Source of the DNA: Aquanectria penicillioides
Taxonomy: Eukaryota > Ascomycota > Sordariomycetes > Hypocreales > Nectriaceae
Assembly (NCBI GenBank): GCA_003415625.1
Contig: PYIU01000011.1
Coordinates: 1-64,000 of the forward strand
Length of the DNA: 64,000 bases
Direction: 5' to 3'
Part shown: positions 1 to 15,100 of the stretch, in pieces
How positions within the stretch are numbered: position 1 is the stretch's first letter
Layout of the letters: every line of letters starts with the position of its first letter
The notes under the pieces: model-generated
Databases searched by the model: none
Seen by the model: the letters and a program-made list of their open reading frames with translations, nothing else
Told to the model about the DNA's origin: nothing
Translations under genes and position numbers: made by a program

Positions 1-127
1 CTAACCCTAACCCTAACCCTAACCCTAACCCTAACCCTAACCCTAACCCTAACCCTAACCCTAACCCTAACCCTAACCCTAACCCTAACCCTAACCCTAA
101 CCCTAACCCTAACCCTAACCCTAACCC
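1..127. repeat. Terminal telomere, (CCCTAA)n
   Basis: Perfect CCCTAA hexamers, about 21 units, start at the first base and end where the sequence turns into a pyrimidine-rich tract. On the left end of a chromosome the C-rich strand reads 5' to 3' on the plus strand, as here. TTAGGG is the usual telomere repeat of filamentous ascomycetes. The array is unmutated, unlike everything after it. Confidence 0.98.
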
Positions 128-330
128 TTCTTCTTTTACCTCTCTACTCTCTCTACTCTCTCTACTCTTCACTCTCTACTCTTTACTTTCTTTACTCTCT
201 TTACTCTTCACTCTCTTTACTCTTAACTCTCTACTCTCTTTACTTTTAACTCTTTACTTTTAACTCTTTACTTTTAACTCTTTACTCTTTACTCTTTACT
301 TTCTTCTTTACTCTTCTTTTAACTCTAATA
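128..330. repeat. Pyrimidine-rich degenerate octamer tract next to telomere
   Basis: About 200 bp made almost only of C and T plus regularly spaced A. It is built from variants of TTTACTCT, CTCTACTC and TTTAACTC. No coding potential. It directly abuts the telomere, and a similar short stretch (ttaactctttatctttcttt) recurs near 9.79 kb ahead of the second interstitial telomere. Confidence 0.8.
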
Positions 331-334
331 GAAT

Positions 335-465
335 TATAGGGTCATAGGGTTATAGAGTTATAAAATTATAGGGTTATAAAGTTAAAGGGTTCTAAAATTA
401 AAGCGTTTTAAGGTTAAAGCATTTTAGGGTTAAAGCGTTTTAGGGTTAAAGGTTTTTACTAATAT
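335..465. repeat. Degenerate telomere-like repeats (TTAAAGGGTT variants)
   Basis: A run of units such as ggttataaagttaaagg and gttttagggttaaagcg, which look like expanded or mutated TTAGGG. The same kind of array recurs at 9,715-9,800, so it is a shared part of the subtelomeric module and not a one-off. Confidence 0.75.
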
Positions 466-510
466 AGCTGTTTTTAGTACTTTATTTTTGCTTGTAGCTT
501 TGTCTTTATC

Positions 511-566
511 TATAACCCTAATCTAATAGAGATTTAGGGTTAGGGTTAGGGTTAGGGTTAGGGTTA
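511..566. repeat. Inverted interstitial telomere repeat with dyad
   Basis: About five TTAGGG units lie at 533-566, opposite in orientation to the terminal CCCTAA array. Immediately upstream, 512-521 reads ataaccctaa, so the CCCTAA/TTAGGG pair forms a short dyad around 525. A reduced version (ccct then TAGGGTTAGGGTTA at 9,876-9,889) is at the matching place in the second module. TTAGGG tracts can bind telomere or Tbf1/Reb1-type proteins; that role is inference here. Confidence 0.9.
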
Positions 567-690
567 TAAAGAGATAGAGAGATAGAGAGATAGATAGATA
601 GATAGATAGAAAAATAAAGAATTAAGGAAATAGGGAAATAAAAAAATAGAGAAATAAAGAAATAAAAAGATAGAGAGATAAAAAATAAGG
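567..690. repeat. Purine-rich GATAGA/AAATAGA tract
   Basis: After the interstitial telomere the plus strand switches to almost pure purine-plus-T (gagatagagagatagatag, then aaataaagaaataaaaagat). It mirrors the pyrimidine tract on the other side of the degenerate telomere block. The equivalent tract follows the second interstitial telomere at 9,893-9,990. Confidence 0.75.
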
Positions 691-879
691 AGACTAAATA
701 AAGGCAAAAACTAAAAATAGAAACTAATATATATATAGCTATAGCTAGATTAAATATTAGTTAACTAACCACTAAATAACTATAAAACTATAGCTTTTTA
801 GTACATTAAGTAACTTACTGCCTAAATAGCCTTAATTTTATTAGCATTTATTAAGCTTTATTACTTAACTGATTTTATT

Positions 880-1540
880 AGCATTAATTAGTGTTACTTT
901 AGTTAGTATCTATTAGGGTCCATTAAGGTTGATCTTTTATTAGGTTGTTTAGTATTAGTCTTATTAAAGTTTACTAGGGTTTATTACTTAACTAATTCTA
1001 TTAAGGTTAATTAAAGTTACTTTAGTTAAGGCTCCTTAAGATTTATTAAGGTTTATTAAGGTTTATTAGGGTTCATTAAGGTTCACCACTTAATTAATCT
1101 TATTAAAGTTAATTAAGGTTTATTAAAGTTCATTAGGGTTTATTAGGGTTTACCACTTAACTAATCTTATTAAAGTTAATTAGCATTACTTTAGTTAAAG
1201 TTTATATTAATACCTATTAAAGTTGATTTTATTAGGGTTAATTCTATTAGGTTAATTAAGGTTGCTTTAGTTAGCATTTATTAGAGTTAATTTTATTTAT
1301 CTTAATCTTTAGTTAGTATTTATTAAGGTTAATTAAAATTAATTAGGGCTTAGCACTTAACTAATCTTATTAGGGTTAATTAAGGTTTAAAACTTAACTA
1401 ATCTTATTAAAATTAATTAAGGCTTAATACTTAATTGATCTTATTAGCCTTAATTAAGGCTTAGAACTTAACTGATCTTACTAGCCTTAATTAAGGCTTA
1501 AAACTCAATTGATCTTATTAGCCTTAATTAGTTTTAGTTT
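880..1540. repeat. Degenerate TTAATTAGGGTT-type array with exact 37-bp units
   Basis: From about 880 the sequence is a loose array of telomere-like words (ttaattaaggttt, tattagggtt). Within it five units with exact 37-bp spacing start at 1,355, 1,392, 1,429, 1,466 and 1,503. Each opens with acttaact or a variant and contains tcttatta. 37 is not a multiple of three and stops are dense, so this is non-coding satellite. Confidence 0.85.
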
Positions 1541-3810
1541 AGTTAGCATTTATTGCTATTAGTTTTATTAGTATTAATAAGCCTTAATTTTATTAGTATT
1601 AATTAATATTAATTATTATTATTATTAAGGTTAATTAGGCTTTAGCACTTAATTAATTTTATTATTAGCCTTAATTTTATTTATATTAATTAGGCTTAGT
1701 TTAGTCAATTAGAGTTGCCTAGCCTTTACTATAATATAATTAATTATTTTATTAAAGGTTAATTAAGTATTAATCTTATTTAGGTTAATGCAATTAGTTT
1801 TAGTTTTATTAGAGTTGCCTACTATTAATAAAGGGTTTAGCATTTAATTAGTCTTATAAGAGCTAATTAGCCTTTACTACTTAACTAGTCTTATTAAACT
1901 AAATTAAGCTTGCCTAGCCTTTACCTCTCTTTCTTCCTAAACTTACTATAATTAATCTTATAATTACTTTATTTACTAAAGCCCTATCCTTTTCTTTAAC
2001 CCTATCCCTATCCATTTATCTACTTGCCTCTTTAGATACTTTAAAAAGCTCCTTTACTCTATTAATAAATACTCTTAATTGTCCCTACTGCTCTTTAATC
2101 GCTACTTACTATAATACTGCATTTATTATTGCTATTATTATTTTTAATACTATAAACTCCTATACACTTTTTGCTAACCTCTATAGCCTACTACCTTTTT
2201 TATAGGTATATAAAAGTCTTTATATTAATGATTCCTTTAAATAATTTATTAAAGCAAATACAATTAATTCTATAGGCTGTATATTGCATTGTGCTTATTT
2301 ACTTTTTAGCCTATTATTTAAGCAAGGAAATAGAAAAAAGACTGGGCCAAATAAAGAAAATAGGGTTAGAGTTAAAAGTAAAATAGGCCCTTAATTCTCT
2401 TATTTAATAACCTTAAAAGCAATAGAGAAGGGTTGCCTATTTCTATCTTATTTATTTTATATCCCTATACCCTATAGATAGATCTTAATCTATTGCATAC
2501 TGTCTTTATTAAATTGCTGCTATATCTTTTGGTTGCTCTCCTCCTTACTATAAACATAAGGACTACTAATAGCTCTAAATATAAAGTCAATTAAATTGTT
2601 CTTATAATCCTTACTATTATTGCCTTTATTATTATTATTGCTATTACTACTACCACTATTACTACTATTACCTTAATAAAGAACTAAAAACCTAACTTCT
2701 TTTAGCTAGCTTATATATATACTTCCCTTTTTATATTATTATTATTAATTATTACTACTATTAAGTCTGCCTTTTTATTTTCCTTTTCTTTCTTACTAAC
2801 TATTATATCCTTTATATTAAGTCAATTCTAGCTATAATAATTAAAGTATTTTAATGCCTAATAATTAAAGTATCCTTATGTCTTTTATAGTAGTAGCTGC
2901 CTTGCCTTTTATCCATTTTTATATATAATTAAATATACTATAGCTACTATTATAACTACCTTCTTTTTATCTTTTTAATGCTAATTGGCTACTATCGCTT
3001 AGCAGTTACTGCATTATTATAGTATTATTAAAGAAAGAGAGAGAGAGAAAGAGAAAACAATAAAAAGAGATACTAAAAATAGAGATAGAAAAAGAATAAA
3101 AAAGAAGAAATAATAAGGGAAAATGCTAAAAGTAAGTGAGCTACTCCTAAGAAAAAGCCAAAAGGGTATTTGCTTTCTTTTATTTATATAAGCTAATACT
3201 ACTCTATAAAGCAGCTATTGCTATAGGGGGGAGCTAGAGCCGGCATAGGGTTAGCAACCATTATGCCTGCTATTCCTATCTATAATAATGCAATTACCTC
3301 TTAGCCTCCTTTATGATCAACCTAATAGACTATAAATCCAGTATGGATAGGGTTTATAGCTATATAAATAGTAATATTAAAAGCAATAGTTATTGTTTAG
3401 TACTATTGCAATAATAATTGCATAATATAGCTTACAATATAATAAATTATTTAAGTTTTTAAAAGTAGGTCTATAGCTACCCTATACCTTTTCGCCAAGT
3501 AAGGTAAATAAAATACTAGTAGATAAGTAAGTAAATAACTAAATATAAAAATATATTATAATATAAGCTATAATCTTTATATTCTTATTCTCTTCTTTAA
3601 TCCCTTTTATTTTTTTATTTATTATATTTTAATTGTCCTAAATGTTTTAGATGTCCTAAATGTCCTAAATGTTCTAGCTATTTAAGTTATCTATATTATT
3701 TTAAGGCAGTAAGATAATAAAAATTGTGCAAATATATAGTAAAGTGTAAATATATTAAAAAGGCACTACCCCTTCTTTCTTTTATTTTCTTTATATAATT
3801 ATTATTATTA
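1541..3810. other. AT-rich stretch without a recognisable gene
   Basis: Both strands are full of stops. I see short homopolymer and trinucleotide runs (for example attattattattatt near 2,620 and 2,735, and a GAGAGA-rich patch at 3,032-3,075). A slightly GC-richer patch at 3,220-3,370 includes ggggggagctagagccggc. The part nearest 3,810 may be 3' flank of the helicase pseudogene to its right. Nothing codes for a protein I know. Confidence 0.6.
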
Positions 3811-6800
3811 CTATTACTTTAGCTCTATTAGTAAAAACGCTGCTATACAGTTTGCCTATATATACCTAATGGACCCTAATATAGCTGCCTTCCCTAACTA
3901 TAATATATACTCCTAATAGATCTTAAATATTTAATTGAAATGCTATAGAAACCACTTTATTTACTTTAGTTAATTAAAGGCCCTAAAGTAAAGCGGTATA
4001 ATTATATTTAAAAACTAATACCTATCTTTATCTTTCCCTTTATATTTAGGGTCTATAGTATAGTAGATCTTTTATAGTTAATAGCATTTTTAATAGACTG
4101 TATATAGCTCTATCTATTGCTTGCCTTAATCTTTGCAATTATAAAGCGCTTTTTATTTCGCCTGGATTTAATTATAATATTATGTATAAGTAATAGCTAT
4201 ATATTTAAATGATTTTCCCTTTATATAGCAATAAAGGCAATATCCTACTATAATCTTAAGGTCCCTTTTGTATTGGCTTAATACCTTATTATAGATTTAG
4301 TCTTAATAAAGAACCTTACTAAGCCTAGTAAAGACTATTTTATTAGCATTAGATCCTTCTTTTAGTTAGATATTATTATTATTATTATTACTACTAACTG
4401 CACTTATATCTATACTACCCTTTATAAGATAGAACTTAAGATTAAGTGGCCGGTATATATTATAATATATAGGGCAGATACCATTAAGCTCCTTCTCTCC
4501 TTTTATATACTACCTTTAATCCTACTATATATTAAGGAATTGGCTTATAATGCTATGCAAACAGTCCTTTTGTATAAAGTAAAGCTGCATAGCTTTCTTA
4601 TTTACATTTAGCTGCCTATCTACCTATAGTTACTATACTGCACTTAAGATAATAGTGGATTTAGCTACTTTACTATTGCAGCCAGCCCTTCCTAACTCCT
4701 GTAAGAAATTTATTATTTGGCTTAAGTTATTAATATAAATAATCTATTGGATATATAGGTAATTAAAGCTAGGGCCTAATGCTATTATAGCTATAATAGT
4801 AGGCTGATCTATAGCTATTAGCCACTGCTATATAATCCTTAACTTTTCCTTCTTTATCCCTAATTTAGCTATATATAATAGGCAACTTAATATATTAGCA
4901 AGCTATACTGCTAGCTGTTTTATTTAACAATACAATATGATTTTATCCTAACCACTTATAAAAAGGTTATTTTAGGCCGTTTAATACATTTAAATAAGAT
5001 TAGCTGCCTTTTGGCATAATATATTAAATCCTTACTTATACTATACCCTATATTGAATATTTAGTTAGTTTGTGGATTCCCTAATAATATAGGGCTAAAC
5101 TAGCTTATTATACTTAATAAAAAGGTCTTTATAGTTTAGTAGGAGCATTGCCATTAGCTATACAATCTATATTAGGACCTATTATATATACTAGCCTAAC
5201 TATAATATATACTATTAATATTTACTTACTATAATGGTTTAGTAATATTTATTAATAATAATTTAATTAAGCTATTATCGGTCTATAAATTGGTTAGTAT
5301 ATTTAAGGAAGCTATTTATATAGGCAGCCTTAGCTAATATTATTACTAATAATGCTAACTTAAATAACCCTAAAAACTATATAAGGTATTTTATATTAAC
5401 CTTACTAAAGTATATAAGCATATTTTTATAGAGCGCTACTATAGGCAGAATAAAAATTATTATTGCTATATTATAAAAAGCAGCCCTAATGAATATAATT
5501 AGTATTTTATTAAATCTAATTGCAAAAACAATAATAGCCTACTCTATTGGCCTTAGGCTAAATGTTGCTAGTATGCCTTTTAGCTAGCTAAAATAATGTA
5601 GCTATAACTATAGGTTATTATATAATCCTTAAGCAATTGCTATTAAAATATCCTTTTTATAGGCTAGTTGTTTTTAAAATTGTGGCTTTTTATATATTTT
5701 ATAAAGCGTTTTTAATACTTTAGTTTTCAGTATAATAATTGCTAGTAGCCGCTTATTTTATAGCACTTAATTAACTTAAAATAGCAACTATTAGCTCTAT
5801 AATGCCTAATGTGCATAATAGAGCAGTATGCTTATAGTAAGGGTAGTGCTATTAATATAAAAGTGATTAAATACCTAATATATATAGTTGCTTATTTCTA
5901 TTAGGTCTATAAGGTTGGCTTTATTCTTAACCTTTTTAGCTGTATTAATATCCTTTAAATTAAAGTTAGCCCTTTTTTAAGCTATAAACTTCTCTTTAGT
6001 AATAGAAGCTGCAGTTTAGTGCCATTACACTACTTAAAATTGCAGTACTTTAGTATAAGTGCAGGCCTTTTGCAAGTAAGCTAAAACTATACTATCCCTT
6101 TAGACCTTCCCCTTAAGATTGGACTATAGGTATAATAATAGTAGAGCGTTAGGTCTACTTTAATAAAGGAATAATTAATATAATAGTAGTATAAATGCTA
6201 GATATATAATAAGTAAATTGCTAATAGCCTAAGGTAGGAAGTAAATATTATTTTACTTAATTTTAGACTGTTTTTAGCTTTTATAGTAATATATATATAC
6301 TATAACTATCTTCTTCTATATAAATATACTTTACTAACAGCCTATATTAAAGTAAATAATAAAAAGCAACTTTAGCGCTTGCAATAGAGAAGCTAGCAAA
6401 ATATAGATAAATGTTGCTATTTACTAAAAGAAGTCTTATATATATACTTTATAAATAGCTATTGCTATTATATAGAGGCTTTTCTAGCCGCTGCTATTAC
6501 TGCTGCTGCTGCTGCCTTCTTTATCACTACCTTAGCCTTAATCAGCCTATATAAATACTTTATATAGATCGGTTCTCTTTTCGATTTAATAAAGTAAGGC
6601 ATATTAAGCGCTATTTAAGATCTTAGAATTCCTTTTATCCATTAACTATAACTTACTATAGTTATTAAGGTTTAAGTTATTATATAGCCTTTATGCTTTA
6701 ACTAGCACTATTTTCTTTACTTTAAATAATAGCTTATTATATAAAAGTGCATATATTTAGTAAAACTTTAATGCAATTAGATTGAAAATCTAGTCTATAT

Positions 6801-6880
6801 ATACTTGGCCTTTTAGATAGTAGAGTGTTTGCCTATTAAAAGATTAATGCAATTGATTTTTTATAATAGCTGCTTTTAAG
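3811..6880 (-). pseudogene. Telomere-linked RecQ-type DEAH/DECH helicase relic (TLH1)
   Basis: Read on the minus strand, one uninterrupted frame (apart from RIP stops) runs from about 6,160 down to 3,811, roughly 780 codons. A further N-terminal part in another frame reaches about 6,880. In order: an N-terminal region with SITKEKF near 6,000; motif I at 5,503-5,523, now AIRFNKI, as expected if a G-x-G-K-T loop suffered G-to-A and C-to-T; IIIFILPIVALYKNML just downstream; motif II at 5,242-5,253, now NKYY where DECH belongs; a YIIRESTNQLNIQYRV stretch; motif VI at 4,681-4,701 preserved as QELGRAG; DCLHSIISQFLN; then a C-terminal CxxC region (GYCLYCY). This order is that of fungal subtelomeric RecQ helicases. 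Transcription would have pointed toward the telomere. Dead: catalytic Asp, Glu and His are lost and stops are dense. A CTG run at 6,497-6,516 sits in the N-terminal part. 5' end uncertain. Confidence 0.9.
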
Positions 6881-9714
<2,834 letters not shown>

Positions 9715-10165
9715 TAAAGGTTAAAGGGTTTTAAGGTTAAAGGGTTTTAGGGTTAAAAGGCTTTAAGGTTCTAAAGTTAAAGGGTTTTAAAGTTAACTCT
9801 TTATCTTTCTTTAGTTTTTACTTTCTTTTTGCTTATAGCTTTATCTTTATTTATAGCCCTACTTTAATAGAAATATAGGGTTAGGGTTAAAGTAATAAAG
9901 AGATAAAGAGATAGAAAGATAAAAAGATAAAGAGATAAAAAGACAAAAAGATAAAAAAATAGAAAGATAGAAAGATAGTTAAAAAGGTAAAAATAAATAA
10001 TAAAGGCAAAACTAAAAATAAAAGGCAATATATATATAGAAATAGGCAGTTTAAACACTAGTTAATTAACTGCTAAATAACTATAAAAATATAGGGTTCT
10101 AATACACTAAATAACTTACTGCTTAATCTATTAATTAATAGCCTTAATTTTATTAGTATTTCTTT
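9715..10165. repeat. Second copy of the subtelomeric start block
   Basis: This repeats the order and wording of 350-860: degenerate TTAAAGGGTT units, then gcttatagctttatcttta (compare 490-510), then a short TTAGGG run at 9,876-9,889, then purine-rich gataaagagataaaaag, then words matching 720-850 (for example actaaataac at 771 and gctaaataac at 10,072). The offset between copies is about 9.30-9.34 kb with small indels. It marks the start of a second subtelomeric module. Confidence 0.88.
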
Positions 10166-10170
10166 AGATT

Positions 10171-10345
10171 AGTTTAGGTTAATTAAAGTTAGTTTAGGTT
10201 AGTTAAGATTAGTTTAGGTTAATTAAGGTTAGTTTAGGTTAATTAAAGTTAGTTTAAATTGGTTTAAGTTAGTTTAGATTAGTTTAAATTAATTAAAGTT
10301 AGTTTAGGTTAGTTAAGGTTAGTTAGGGTTAGTTAAATTAGGGTT
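10171..10345. repeat. 20-bp tandem repeat
   Basis: About eight diverged units of agtttaggttaattaaagtt (20 bp) run from 10,171. Variation is mostly A/G and T/C. It sits where module 1 carries its TTAATTAGGGTT array, so it is probably the local equivalent. Not coding. Confidence 0.85.
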
Positions 10346-12105
10346 TATTAAAGTTAATTTTATTTATATTAGTTAGGATTAGTAAAGGTTTAGCATTTAA
10401 TTAATTTTATTAGCTAAGCTATACTTTATATAATTAGCTGCTATTAGCTTAATTAATAGTTAATGCAGTTTTAAAAGTGGGTTTTACTATATATATTAAT
10501 CTTATTTCTTTAATTCTTTACTAGCTTTATTATATATTTATTTATTAATAGTTAATATAAATTTATAAATATATATTAAAGTTATATATATACCTTTCCC
10601 TTTAAATACTATTGCTTAATCTATATATATTACCTTTATATTTATAGCTATTATATATAGATCTATTTCTATTTTTTTACCTTTTCTTTTTATATAGCTA
10701 GTAAGGTAGCTAACTAGTTTTTACTACTAAATAATCCAATTTAACTTAAGTATTTACTTACTATAATTCTTTTTAATTTTATTCTATTATAACTAAAACT
10801 CTATAAAGTTATTATTTAGCTTTTATTTACTAAAGGGTATAGAAGTAATAACTAATATTATTAGTAAGTAAAGTATACTATTAACCCTTTATATATTGCT
10901 AATATATTAAATTGCCTTTATTTTTATTATATAGTTGTACAATAAGCCTAAATAGTTTTTCTACCTTTAGAGAGCTGCTTTTTCTTAAATAAATAGCTTA
11001 GCATACTTATATTTAAAACTTATAAGCTTTTATATAATCCCTTTATATAGCTTATTAATTATATAATTAAATAGTATAATTTATATAAAGCTTTTTACTT
11101 AACTATATATAGGGTTGTTTGCTAATTTTATAAATAAAGTATAGAAGTTAAAGAGATTAAAGTATTTACTATATAGACTTAAAGATAAAAGAGTTAATAT
11201 AATATTACTTTAGAATCTTTATGCATTTATATAACTTGCCTTAAACTTATTTAAACTTAATATAGTTAAAGTATAATCCTTATATACTATAGTATAGAAA
11301 GCATTATATAAAGATGCATATACTTTAGTATTATCTAAAGGTCTTCTTCTTTATGATTTATAGTATAGGTGCTTACTCTATATAAATCCTTAAAGTAAGA
11401 AGTCTTGCTTAAAGGGTACACTATAATTAGGGGGTATGCTATATTTATAGGTATATAATAAAAGGGTATATACTATAAATTTATTATTGCTTCTTAATGC
11501 TTTATAGAGATTAAATGCAATAGTAATGCTACAGCCAGTTAGGCTAAAGTATAAAGGTTCTCTTCTCTCTCCCTTTAGCCTCTTTCTTTTTTCTTCTCTT
11601 TTTTTATACTTTTCTGCCCCCCTACCTTTTTAATTTCTTTATTTCCTTTCTATCTTTACCTTTTTACCCTATAGCACTTTAGTATTTAAAAATAAAACCT
11701 AATAAATGCAGTAAAGTGACTACTATATAAATACACTATAATTGCTATCTTTATTAATTTAATTTACTTTACTATAAATGTTTAATAAAAATACTATTTA
11801 TTTACTTTAGTTTAGTCTACTTAAGCCTATACTATCTAATAGCTAGCTCAATCTATAAGTTGCTGCTAGTAAGGTATAACTTAAGTATAGTTTATTAATA
11901 TAATACTTTTTTTAATTACTTATTCTATATAGTATTTAGATTATATCTATCTTTAGGCCCTTAATGGATATTAGGTAATAGTAACTTACTATTAGAAGGT
12001 TATTACTTAAAGAAGCACTTACCTCCTTAATACACTTTCTATATAACTGCCTTCTATAATATTAATGCATTTATTTTATATATTCTATAAAAGTATTAAT
12101 TTTTT
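10346..12105. other. Gene-poor stretch with one dispersed repeat
   Basis: No frame is readable. The part at about 10,600-10,810 (tatagctagtaaggtagcta, ctaaataatccaatttaac, ttctttttaattttatt) matches 26,890-27,075 in the same order and orientation, so it is a dispersed repeat of about 200 bp. The rest is A/T-rich filler. Confidence 0.6.
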
Positions 12106-12109
12106 TTAA

Positions 12110-15100
12110 GCTATTAATAAAATGCTGCTTTATTATTTTAAGTATCCAGCCTAAACTTATCCTTAGCTAGCCTATAAACCCTTTAGCTTTTTAATCCTAT
12201 TAATGCTATAAGTAGCACCTTATCTATATACATATACTTACTCTTCCTTTTCTATCCCTTTTTATTATTGCCTTTATTCTTTACTACCTCTTGTGCATTC
12301 TTATATTAATTAAGCAAAAGCTTATACTAAAAATAACATATTAGCTCCCTAAATGTAACCTTCTTTTGCACTTCCTTATACCTTATATTTACTACCTTCT
12401 TATACTATTTGCTTGCTTTAGTATATTAGGGCTAGTCTAATACCTTCTTAAGCTTCTAGCTTTTATAGTGGCGCTACATATAGTATATTAGGCATCTATC
12501 TACTACCTCCTTTAGCTATTGCAGTAGCGTTTAAATCCTTATGCCCTCTTCCTTATTGAATTGGCCCTAAACTGTCCTTTCTTTACTGCTATTACTATTA
12601 CTATTACTATTGCTATTATTATCCCTATCCCTGCCTTTATCCTTATTATTCTTACTATTATTATTATCCTTATTCTTTTTATAGCTGCTTATTAAGCGCT
12701 TTAAGCAGTAATTATAGAGCTTAATGCCTTTAATATTATTGCACTATTCTATAGCTATACTATCTATAAACACTTTTAGCACTGCTTATTAGCACCTTAA
12801 TATAGATAGAAATGCATCTATCTACAATTAATTTACCTTATTAATAAAGCTATAGTATTAGCCAACCTACTTAAGCCAGCTATTATATATAATAATTAAG
12901 TCTACTACCTCCCCTAGCCTTTATGCTCCTTACCCTATCTACTAAATAAAGTTAACTAGCCTATAGGGCCGTTTTATATATATAATAGCTATAATCCCTT
13001 TAATATTAATGCTAGTATTAAGGCTAGTTATAGCTACAATCTATTAACTCTTATATCCCTAACCCTTTATTTAGGCTATTTGCACTTGCTATTGCTCTTT
13101 TTTGCTTATACTGCTATAGTAAGCATTGCATTTAATCTCTTTAGCTATAGCTTTATATTAGCCTTTAGACTAGCAATAGATCTCCTCTTTTTAGTTCCTT
13201 AATATCTTAGCCTTAAGCTACTGCACTACCTTAAGGGTATGCTTTTCTATAGCCTTAGGCTGCCTCTTCTTTATTTACTCAACCTAATACTAACAGTTCT
13301 TCTTTATTGTTTAATCCTAAATAATATAAGTAATAGGGCCTAGCTATACTAGCATTTCTTTATAAAGCTATTTCTTTAGCACTAAAGGCAATATTGCTAT
13401 TAATAGAATAAGCAGCTGTTTAAACCGGTGCAAGCTTTATAGCTTACCTAGCCTTTCTTAATAGCTTATATCTATAATAGCTATATAACACTTATTAATA
13501 AAGATATACTATAGCAGCCCAATATAGAGCAAACTATCTATATATAATAAAAACTTATTGCTAGATATAATATTAGCACTAATAACTATTAAGCAGGCAG
13601 TCTACTTTATGCCTTTATGCCTAAAGCCATTTAATATTCTAAACTAAATGCAGTTAACCCTTATTGCTATTGCTTAGGTTATTAAATCCTTTATAAGGGC
13701 TATAAATAGCACAATAATAATAGTAGTCCCTATATAATGCATAATAGCTAGTAGCTTAAATAATATGCTCTTTTTGGCTACTATTAGCAGTATGCTTATT
13801 ATTACCTTACTGCCCTTTTTAAATGCTAAAATAGACTGTATACTCTCCTCTTGCTTTTCTAACCGCTACCTAACCCCTAGCCTAAATAGCTTTATTAAGG
13901 CCTTCTTAACCTCCAATCCTTAGGCCGCTATATCCTATACTAACTGCCTACAGCTATCTTTCTTCTTTCTATACTGCATCTAATAGTAAAGCTTAAATCC
14001 CTTTAAAGATAGTATATCTTTCTGCTTTTAATTTAGCCTTTTTTATCTTGCTGTCCCTGCCTCCTTTTCTCTTTCCTTCTCCTTCTCTTTTTCCTTCTTC
14101 TCCCCCCCTACTGCCTTACTGCATCTATTAAATTAAAGGCGCCTCCTTTTATTTAGTGTCTTTTGCCCTTAGCGCTTTACCCTTCTAGAAATTAATACTA
14201 TAGCTTACTAATCTCTTAATATATTGCAATTATCTATAGCTGTAGCTAACTTAAGTAGCCTATTTATATAGTATAGTGCTAAATAGCAATGCTAGTTCTA
14301 TATATAGCTTATAAGTCCTATATAATATTTTAGCTATTACTGCAATTTACTAACTCCCCTATAATTAGGTTAATCTTAATATTATATTTATTATAGTTAT
14401 TGTTTTTGCCTCCCTTTACTTAAGCCTTAAGCTGCTTCTCTATAAGGCCCTAAATCTACTGCCCTATATTAATGGCAATTAGCTAGTACTGCACTATGCC
14501 GATCCAGACCCTAACTTTAATATATATAACCTATATAAGTATAGAGCTAAGCCAATCTATATATTACACCTATAAGCTACTATTGCGCTATATAAACTTG
14601 CGCTCTATAGCTTAAGTTTGCGGTAAGTTACACTTATAGTATAGCATTTACTTAATTAGCAATAGCCATACTATATATACTACTACTATTTAGCCAATCC
14701 AATTAAGGAGAAAGTGTATAACTTTATAGCCATTATTTTAGATTGCCTTTATTTTATTGCAGTCTATAATAATTATAACTTACCCTTATAATATAAAGAT
14801 ATTTTATATTAGCTGTTATAAATCGCTATACTATAGTATTATTACCTTTAGCCCCTATTTTAGCTGGCTGCTCTATATATACACTAAAGCAATAAGTGCC
14901 TCTTAAAACTGCTACAGCCACTAAAGTCAAGTTCAAACAGCCTTCTTCTTTTACTATACCTATATTAAGTTCTATATTGACTTCTCTATTAGCTTTACAA
15001 CCTTTTTAGGCCTAGCTTTAAGCCAATTATTCTTTAGGTTTATAGCAAACAATTGGCCAGCCCCTAACTGAATTATTTTATTAGCAATCCAGCCTATATT

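Noticed and set aside
128..566. Telomere fusion scar
   Set aside because: A fusion gives TTAGGG followed by CCCTAA; here the order is reversed and the outer array is the true chromosome end.
9864..10058. 64-codon minus-strand open frame rich in Leu, Phe, Tyr
   Set aside because: It is the complement of the purine-rich GATA/AAATA tract; low complexity, no motif.
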